A stretch of DNA of 9,940 nucleotides from Promethearchaeota archaeon (GTDB lineage Archaea; Asgardarchaeota; Lokiarchaeia; Sigynarchaeales; SOKP01), in the NCBI GenBank assembly GCA_019894875.1, contig JAGXNR010000096.1, positions 1-9,940 on the forward strand. Reading direction: 5' to 3'. The position numbers and the translations under genes were made by a program. Positions 5,630 to 9,940 of the stretch are shown here, in pieces. Positions within the stretch are counted from its first letter, which is position 1. Each line of letters begins with the position of its first letter. The notes under the pieces were generated by a model. The model ran no database searches and was not told the origin of the DNA. It worked only from the letters and a program-made list of their open reading frames with translations.

Positions 5630-6199
5630 TTAGATCTTTTGCAAAATTTCTTTGATAATTGTTATTATCTGATTCGCTACATTTTGAATTGTTTCTGATA
5701 AATGAAACGCGAAGAATGGCAAATCTTGATTTTCATTTCTCTCCTCAAGCGAGTATTCATCTTCTTTATAGAATGATAACTCTGTAAACCCTTCTAGGCT
5801 TTTTGGAACAAAACCAATCATGAAAACATTTATACCTGGTAATTTTTCAAGTAGTAAATCAACAACTACATGAAGAGGAATTGTATGGGTTGAAATTGGT
5901 ACAAATTCTTTGATGTTTTCACGTTCAATTATAGCAACAGTGCCAGGTGGTTTGTTTAGTGTGCAAGTATCTAATAGGACAAGATCTGTAGCTTTAAAAT
6001 CGATAATTTCATCAATCCGACTCATCGGAGTAACTCCTGCATTAATGAATAGAAATCTTTCACTTGAATAAGTTAAAAGCTCACTAATAATATAGGGACC
6101 AACGCCATCATCACTAAGCTTCTCTTCACCTATTCCCATAAAGACAACTTTATTGGCATCCTCTAATCTAGAAATAAGCCTTTCTAACAGTTCTCTCAT
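5630..6199 (-). CDS. [NiFe]-hydrogenase maturation endopeptidase (HycI/HyaD family)
   Basis: 189 residues. Members of this family cut the C-terminal tail from the [NiFe]-hydrogenase large subunit after nickel insertion. The fold starts with VVFMGIGEEKLSDDGVG (18-34), the family's G-x-G-N-x-L-x-x-D-D-G-x-G motif with the usual Asn replaced by Glu25. The three nickel-sensing ligands known from E. coli HybD (Glu16, Asp62, His93) have plausible counterparts: Asp31, Asp77 in LVLLDTC, and His105 in STHTIPL. The enzyme therefore looks active. An acidic insert (about 145-160) and a helical end (170-189) make it slightly longer than the usual 150-180. Only the ATG at 6197-6199 fits. No hydrogenase structural or hyp gene is next to it, so its target must be elsewhere. 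It is divergent from the EndA-like gene. Confidence 0.85.
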   Translation of the reverse strand: MRELLERLISRLEDANKVVFMGIGEEKLSDDGVGPYIISELLTYSSERFLFINAGVTPMSRIDEIIDFKATDLVLLDTCTLNKPPGTVAIIERENIKEFVPISTHTIPLHVVVDLLLEKLPGINVFMIGFVPKSLEGFTELSFYKEDEYSLEERNENQDLPFFAFHLSETIQNVANQIITIIKEILQKI

Positions 6200-6224
6200 A
6201 AGAATATAAATTTTATAAAAATAC

Positions 6225-6258
6225 TTAGGTAGACCTAATTTTAGACTATACTAAAATT
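6225..6258. promoter_or_regulatory. Two overlapping dyads in the divergent promoter region
   Basis: TTAGGT (6225-6230) and ACCTAA (6233-6238) form one dyad with a 2-nt centre. AATTTTAG (6237-6244) and CTAAAATT (6251-6258) form another with a 6-nt centre, and the two overlap by 2 bp. They sit in the 118-bp gap between the hydrogenase protease and EndA-like starts, where a regulator could control both. No regulator can be named. Confidence 0.35.
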
Positions 6259-6317
6259 TTATCTTAAATTAACACAGAAAAATTCATTTATTATAGTACA
6301 TTTATATTTTATGATTT

Positions 6318-6923
6318 ATGACAGAAGATACGACTGAGAAACCAGAGAAAGTCCAAATAGAAGGAATAATTGAAAAAGATAAAGTAAAACTTTTCGATGA
6401 GAGAGCAATTGAAGAATTTTATAATACTTCATATATTGGGACGTTAGAAGAAAATAATGATTCTCAATCAATTTTAGTTTTTGATCCTATAGAAGTATTA
6501 CTTCTAAGCGAAAGAAGTAGAATATTAATATGGGAAGATAACGATAAGAGTAAGCAATTATATGATTTTGAGAGTTTAATGACTTATTTTACTCAATTTG
6601 ATGATCGTTTATGGCATAAATATATAATATATATGGATCTAAGGAAAAGAGGATATATTGTCCGCACGGGGTATGGTGATGGAATAGAGTTTCGTGTTTA
6701 TAAGAGAGGAGCTGATTTTGAAAATGATTCTGCGAAGTATTTAATATATCCTGTATTCGAAGGGAGCCCTATAGAATTAAGAGATTTAGACAAAATGTCC
6801 CGAGTAGCTTTAGGTTCACGTAAAGACTTAATCGTTGCAACTGTAGATAGATTGAGTAAACCAATTTATTACAGTGTTAAGAAATTTCAATTATTAAACA
6901 AAGAAGAGAGTAATGAACAGTGA
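6318..6923 (+). CDS. endA: tRNA-intron endonuclease (EndA/SEN) fold protein, catalytic His apparently missing
   Basis: 201 residues, the length of a single-unit archaeal EndA. N-terminal domain: VQIEGIIEKDKVKLFD (12-27), FYNTSYIGTL (34-43), the helix-forming FDPIEVLLLSERSRILIWE (55-73) at the position of the usual LSLVEALYLLE. The C-terminal nuclease-fold domain is textbook: WHKYIIYMDLRKRGYIVRTG (99-118), IEFRVYKRG (123-131), AKYLIYPVFEG (139-149), SRVALGSRKDLIVATVD (161-177), YYSVKKF (184-190). EndA enzymes use Tyr, His and Lys to cut bulge-helix-bulge introns. Here Tyr128 and Lys169 are in place, but the His of the H-x-K-Y-L motif aligns with Ser138, with no His nearby. It may be a structural subunit of a heteromeric splicing endonuclease, a paralogue with a new role, or an active variant. 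The start ATG 6318 follows a possible TATA (6286-6295), implying a short or no leader. It overlaps the PIN-ATPase gene by 4 nt. Confidence 0.8.
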   Translation: MTEDTTEKPEKVQIEGIIEKDKVKLFDERAIEEFYNTSYIGTLEENNDSQSILVFDPIEVLLLSERSRILIWEDNDKSKQLYDFESLMTYFTQFDDRLWHKYIIYMDLRKRGYIVRTGYGDGIEFRVYKRGADFENDSAKYLIYPVFEGSPIELRDLDKMSRVALGSRKDLIVATVDRLSKPIYYSVKKFQLLNKEESNEQ

Positions 6924-8578
6924 CAGATAAATTTGTATGCGATACTTCAGTGATATTCAATGGTCTCATTCTCGAGCTAATCGAAGATGGAGAATTAGGT
7001 GAAAATCCCGAAATTTTAATTCCTAATGTTGTCATTGCTGAAATTGAATATAGAACTAATATTCAGAAAGAAATTGGATTTTTTGGTTTAAACGTTCTAA
7101 AAACCTTACGCGAGTTAAATAACGCCAAAAAAATTTCGCTGCAAATAGCAGGTAAGCGTCCAACGAGAGAAGAAATAAAAATGGCGCCTGGAGGAGAACT
7201 TGACGCTTTAATAAGAGAAATTACGCTACAAAATAATGCTTCCTTAATAACTGCTGATAGAATTCAAGGTGATATTGGAATTTTCGAAGGATTAGACGTT
7301 TTTTTTGTGAAGGAGAGAGGAATCCATAAACCAGAAGGACCCCTTTCTCTTAAATTACTGGAATATTTTGATGATAAAACAATGAGTGTACATCTCAAAA
7401 GAAATCTACCTGCCTATGCAAAGAGGGGATCACCCGGAAATTGGCGCTTAGAAAAGATTGATAATGAAGTTATTACCCCTAAGCTCATTGAAGATATTGC
7501 TCTTGAAATTATTGAAAATGTAAGGGAAGATGATCGCTCCTTTATTGAAATTGAGAAAATTGGGGCGGTAGTTGCTCAATTAAGAGAATTTAGAATAGTA
7601 ATTACAAGACCTCCATTTTCTAATGATGTTGAGATTACAGCTGTTCGACCACTTGTGAGTTTGAAATTGGTTGACTATTCAATTGATGCAAAATTACAAA
7701 ATAGGTTAGAAAAAGCAGAGGGTATTTTAGTTTGTGGATCTCCTGGAGCGGGAAAGAGTACTTTTTGCGCAGCATTAGCAAACTTTTATTTAGGTCAAAA
7801 TAAAGTAGTGAAAACATTAGAAAGTGTGAGAGATCTACAAGTAAGCCCAGAGATTACTCAATATACAAAATTAGAAGGAAATCTTGAAAATTCTGCAGAT
7901 ATCCTTCTACTCGTTAGACCAGACTTTACAATTTTTGATGAGGTAAGAACTACCAAAGATTTTGAAGTCTATGCGGATTTTCGCTTGTCTGGCGTAGGAA
8001 TGGTCGGCGTTGTTCACTCCTCTTCTGCAATAAATGCAATTCAAAGGTTTATTGGTCGAATAGAACTTGGCATGTTGCCTTCAATAATAGACACAATAAT
8101 CTTTATCGAGGGTGGGGATATTTCATCAGTTTTAGTTATAAAAATGACTGTTAAAGTTCCTTCTGGATTTAGGGATAAAGATTTAGCTCGTCCGGTAGTT
8201 GAAGTACGTAATTATAAGACTCATCAACTAGAGTTTGAAGTCTATTCTTTTGGACAAGACGTTGTAATTAATCCTGTAGGCCCTAAAAAACCACAATATA
8301 AACCAGATCAAAATAAAGGGTTCCAATCTTATAGAAAAAGCAAATCTAGGGAAGAAAGAATCAATCTTGAGTACGATGTTACAAAAGATAGAGTAGTTTT
8401 AAAGGCTTCTCCTCAATATGCTAGCGAAAATGTTGTAGTATTTGCAGACCAAAGCGAGATTTTTACAGGCTCATTAAGTAGAAAAAGTGAAATAAACTTA
8501 TCATTATCAAATAAAGAGGGAAGGAGAATCCTTAAAGAAATTGATAGAAATAAAGATGTCTATGCGAGGATAAAATAA
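6920..8578 (+). CDS. pina: PINA: PIN-domain (PilT N-terminus) ATPase
   Basis: 552 residues. The GTG start overlaps the previous stop as GTGA, so translation is probably coupled; AAGAGAG about 10 nt upstream could be the ribosome site. N-terminal PIN nuclease domain (3-130) keeps the acidic set: Asp8 (VCDTS), Glu41 (VIAEIEYRTN), Asp95 (GGELDALI), Asp113 and Asp118 (ITADRIQGD). A linker (130-245) leads to a PilT/VirB11-type RecA ATPase: Walker A GSPGAGKST (273-281), Walker B TIFDEVR (337-343) preceded by LLLVRPDF, and a His box GVVHSSSAINAIQRFIGRIE (363-382, His366). A basic linker (455-480) precedes a C-terminal beta-rich domain (482-552), where family members have a KH-like nucleic-acid-binding module. 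In Sulfolobus islandicus PINA drives Holliday-junction branch migration and works with the resolvase Hjc. Neither Hjc nor Hel308 is seen here; the partner gene is an EndA-fold protein instead. All motifs are intact. Confidence 0.92.
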   Translation: MTDKFVCDTSVIFNGLILELIEDGELGENPEILIPNVVIAEIEYRTNIQKEIGFFGLNVLKTLRELNNAKKISLQIAGKRPTREEIKMAPGGELDALIREITLQNNASLITADRIQGDIGIFEGLDVFFVKERGIHKPEGPLSLKLLEYFDDKTMSVHLKRNLPAYAKRGSPGNWRLEKIDNEVITPKLIEDIALEIIENVREDDRSFIEIEKIGAVVAQLREFRIVITRPPFSNDVEITAVRPLVSLKLVDYSIDAKLQNRLEKAEGILVCGSPGAGKSTFCAALANFYLGQNKVVKTLESVRDLQVSPEITQYTKLEGNLENSADILLLVRPDFTIFDEVRTTKDFEVYADFRLSGVGMVGVVHSSSAINAIQRFIGRIELGMLPSIIDTIIFIEGGDISSVLVIKMTVKVPSGFRDKDLARPVVEVRNYKTHQLEFEVYSFGQDVVINPVGPKKPQYKPDQNKGFQSYRKSKSREERINLEYDVTKDRVVLKASPQYASENVVVFADQSEIFTGSLSRKSEINLSLSNKEGRRILKEIDRNKDVYARIK

Positions 8579-8581
8579 GAT

Positions 8582-8773
8582 CTAAGAATTAATTATATTC
8601 CCTGATATTATTCTATATTCATTAATTCTTTTACTTTTTTTATTTTTATTTACCATTTCTCTTACTTTTTCCATTATTGGTTTATACGATTCATTTACAA
8701 TATATTTTAATACTGCTGGAATCTGTACTGGTGGTTGATAGATATGAAATAAAAAAGCAAAATAGACTACCAT
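8582..8773 (-). pseudogene. 5' remnant of a glycoside hydrolase family 57 gene
   Basis: From the ATG at 8771-8773 the frame reads MVVYFAFLFHIYQPPVQIP then AVLKYIVNESYKPIMEKVRE. This is the GH57 N-terminus: F-H-x-Y/H-Q-P-P-x-Q, followed by N-E-S-Y-x-P-(I/L). GH57 enzymes are amylase/branching/amylopullulanase-type glycosidases several hundred residues long. Here the frame ends after 63 residues, and its last 20 or so (NKNKKSKRINEYRIISGNI) bear no family resemblance and overlap the terminator of the opposite operon. The catalytic Glu and Asp lie much further on and are absent. The open frame extends upstream to 8851, but residues before the GH57 Met look like leader (AGGAT lies 8 nt before that ATG and a TATA-like run lies near 8805-8815). 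It is either a decayed gene start or, less likely, a short expressed protein. Confidence 0.6.
8584..8651 (+). terminator. Stem-loop and T-rich terminator of the EndA-like/PINA operon
   Basis: AAGAATTAAT (8584-8593) pairs exactly with ATTAATTCTT (8621-8630) around a 27-nt loop. A T-rich tract follows (8631-8651, mostly T with single A or C). It begins 6 nt past the PINA stop. It also underlies the 3' part of the GH57 remnant on the other strand, which explains why that part of the remnant lacks GH57 character. Confidence 0.55.
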
Positions 8774-8965
8774 AATCAATCCTACGTTTTTATTTGAATT
8801 TGCTAATATATTATTATTAAAAATCCTATTTCTAAAATTTTTCCTCCACATTTCTTTAAAATTTAGTGTCTATTTATTAAATTACCAATAAATTTAATAA
8901 GAAATAATTTAGTGAATTTTATTTTGAATATTCTTCTTTATGAAGGGAAAATAAAAATAATCCAA

Positions 8966-8990
8966 CAAAAAAAGAAGAAAAAAAAAGAAA
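8966..8990 (-). terminator. T-rich terminator after the anchored surface protein gene
   Basis: The plus strand has 25 nt that are A apart from three G. On the minus strand this is a long T-rich tract 25-49 nt past the stop at 9015. It fits intrinsic archaeal termination, and no hairpin is obvious. Confidence 0.5.
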
Positions 8991-9014
8991 TTAAGACTTA
9001 AAAGTTAATAGATC

Positions 9015-9940
9015 TTACTTTTTCGATTTTTTAAAATATATTAGGCCAATAAGTGAAATGATCAATACTCCAATAACAAAAGGTGTATTGTAACCTGGAA
9101 CTGATGAAGCATTATCATCACTAGGAGCACCTTCAGTATAATAGTGGACCAATTGATATGAGAAACCTTCATCTGGTTCAATATTTTGTATAAAGAGACC
9201 CCATGAAAATTTATGGTCCATCCAATCATTAGCATCGGAGATACATGCAACTGTACCCTCGTATGTCATACTTTCACCATAAGTGACTTTATTGGCCCAA
9301 GCACAACCAAAACCTACACTTATATCAAGTCCAAAGCCTCCTGCTTGTATACCCGCTGAGAAAATTAATTCCATTGAATGTTCCTTTTCAACAGAAACCG
9401 CATTTTCCCTTGTATATTTTAATGTACTTCCGCAGGCGGTACCAGTCCCCTGTGGTACTTCTATCGTGTCAATAATCTTCACAACACCTTCTAATGCATT
9501 TACTTCTTCTCGAGTAGGATAAGTTCCAGGTTTTCCTGGTGTATGAATATATGTTTCAGAACCAATAGAATTTGTAGAATTAGCACTATTGTATAAAGAC
9601 TCTGTCATACTATAGATAGAGACTTTTAGAGGTATATCTATTGATATATTTTTTCCTATCATTTCTGACTTTGGATGCTTTATTACCGTGTATACATAAG
9701 ATTCATAATCAACCGTATCACAAATAATCTGATTTTCCATATGACCAGATGAATATCGTACACCTATCGTTTCGGTTTGTGTAGTAGTTTGAGTTTGAGA
9801 AAATTGATAATTGGCTTCTAAGCTAGCTTTAACTTTAAACCCTGTGCCAAATAATTCAAATCCGGTTTCAAAAGAAACTCTAATTCCCGCCATAACACTA
9901 AATCTTTCTGTCACATCTATCGAAGTAGACTCTTCTTTTG
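9015..9940 (-). CDS. Secreted beta-rich protein with C-terminal membrane anchor (partial, 5' end outside window)
   Basis: The frame is open to the right edge (first full codon at 9936-9938, reading KEESTSIDVTERF), so the in-frame GTG at 9914 is probably not the start; 307 residues are visible. Residues 13-45 alternate polar and nonpolar residues (IRVSFETGFELFGTGFKV), followed by Thr/Gln-rich FSQTQTTTQTET (46-57), and a second such sheet lies at 188-215 (MELIFSAGIQAGGFGLDISV). Four Cys (73, 169, 212, 232) suggest an extracytoplasmic protein. The end is VPGYN (280-284), a hydrophobic helix TPFVIGVLIISLIGLIYF (285-302) and KKSKK. This P-G-[FY]/helix/basic layout resembles archaeal PGF-CTERM-like surface anchors. 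The amphipathic, Thr-rich pattern recalls ETX/MTX2-type beta-pore-forming proteins, but this is only a visual impression. A signal peptide would lie outside the window. Confidence 0.75.
   Translation of the reverse strand, partial: KEESTSIDVTERFSVMAGIRVSFETGFELFGTGFKVKASLEANYQFSQTQTTTQTETIGVRYSSGHMENQIICDTVDYESYVYTVIKHPKSEMIGKNISIDIPLKVSIYSMTESLYNSANSTNSIGSETYIHTPGKPGTYPTREEVNALEGVVKIIDTIEVPQGTGTACGSTLKYTRENAVSVEKEHSMELIFSAGIQAGGFGLDISVGFGCAWANKVTYGESMTYEGTVACISDANDWMDHKFSWGLFIQNIEPDEGFSYQLVHYYTEGAPSDDNASSVPGYNTPFVIGVLIISLIGLIYFKKSKK

Noticed and set aside
7635..7817. Minus-strand ORF of 60 codons within the PINA gene
   Set aside because: It overlaps the Walker A region of a well-conserved ATPase and shows no independent features.
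8774..8851. The 26 residues upstream of the GH57 Met as part of a coding gene
   Set aside because: They are Asn/Lys/Arg-rich with no family match, while GH57 proteins begin right before the FHxxQPP motif; a ribosome-site-like AGGAT precedes the inner ATG.
9283..9522. Plus-strand ORF of 79 codons opposite the surface protein
   Set aside because: It is an antisense shadow with no motif; the minus frame is longer, has a membrane anchor and continues past the window.
9912..9914. GTG as the start of the right-edge surface protein
   Set aside because: The frame stays open through the window edge upstream of it, and there is no signal peptide after the GTG although the protein is evidently exported. 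The gene is better treated as 5'-partial.
1..9940. tRNA, rRNA, CRISPR array, insertion sequence or C/D-box sRNA
   Set aside because: No GC-rich cloverleaf, regularly spaced repeats, transposase motifs or convincing C/D box pairs were found in the intergenic stretches on either strand.

Overview
This is an AT-rich archaeal window, and I read it as chromosome from an Asgard archaeon (Promethearchaeota, Lokiarchaeia-like). The reasons are a stand-alone ubiquitin-like protein ending in Gly-Gly, a longin/SNARE-like protein, and a leucine-rich-repeat membrane protein whose N-terminal domain I associate with Asgard genomes. A PINA-type PIN-ATPase, a tRNA-intron-endonuclease-fold protein, archaeal-style TATA/leaderless starts and T-rich terminators fit an archaeon. 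The lineage call is recognition by eye; no ribosomal RNA or other marker gene is present.

Layout. 1-77 (+) is the last codons of a probable quinolinate synthase (nadA). Facing it is a membrane-anchored LRR protein (96-1619, -), then a winged-helix regulator (1757-2743, -). Across a 194-bp divergent gap lies a 68-residue protein made of a near-perfect coiled coil plus a polyproline tail (2938-3144, +). Next comes the ubiquitin-like protein (3296-3547, +; its ATG is preferred to a TTG at 3284), with a repeat-bearing leader and a hairpin/T-tract terminator. Converging on it is the longin-like protein (3620-4030, -), followed by an FMN-dependent nitronate monooxygenase-family enzyme (about 4290-5351, -) and a [NiFe]-hydrogenase maturation protease (5630-6199, -). 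A divergent gap with two dyads then leads to a two-gene operon (6318-8578, +): an EndA-fold protein that appears to lack its catalytic histidine, overlapping by 4 nt the PIN-ATPase PINA. Downstream is the N-terminal stub of a GH57 glycosidase (8582-8773, -) cut off at the operon's terminator. Last is a secreted, C-terminally anchored beta-rich protein that runs off the right edge (9015-9940, -).

How it fits together. The window is a mosaic of short transcription units rather than one pathway. Three parts deserve attention. The first is the eukaryote-like corner at 2.9-4.0 kb: multivalent polyproline coiled coil, ubiquitin-like modifier and longin fold, with no E1, E2, RING or Rpn11 gene in view. 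The second is the translationally coupled EndA-like/PINA pair, which links an RNA-endonuclease fold missing a catalytic residue to a nucleic-acid ATPase carrying an intact PIN nuclease site. The third is the decayed GH57 gene. No tRNA, rRNA, CRISPR array or insertion sequence was seen, and no gene-free stretch exceeds 300 bases.
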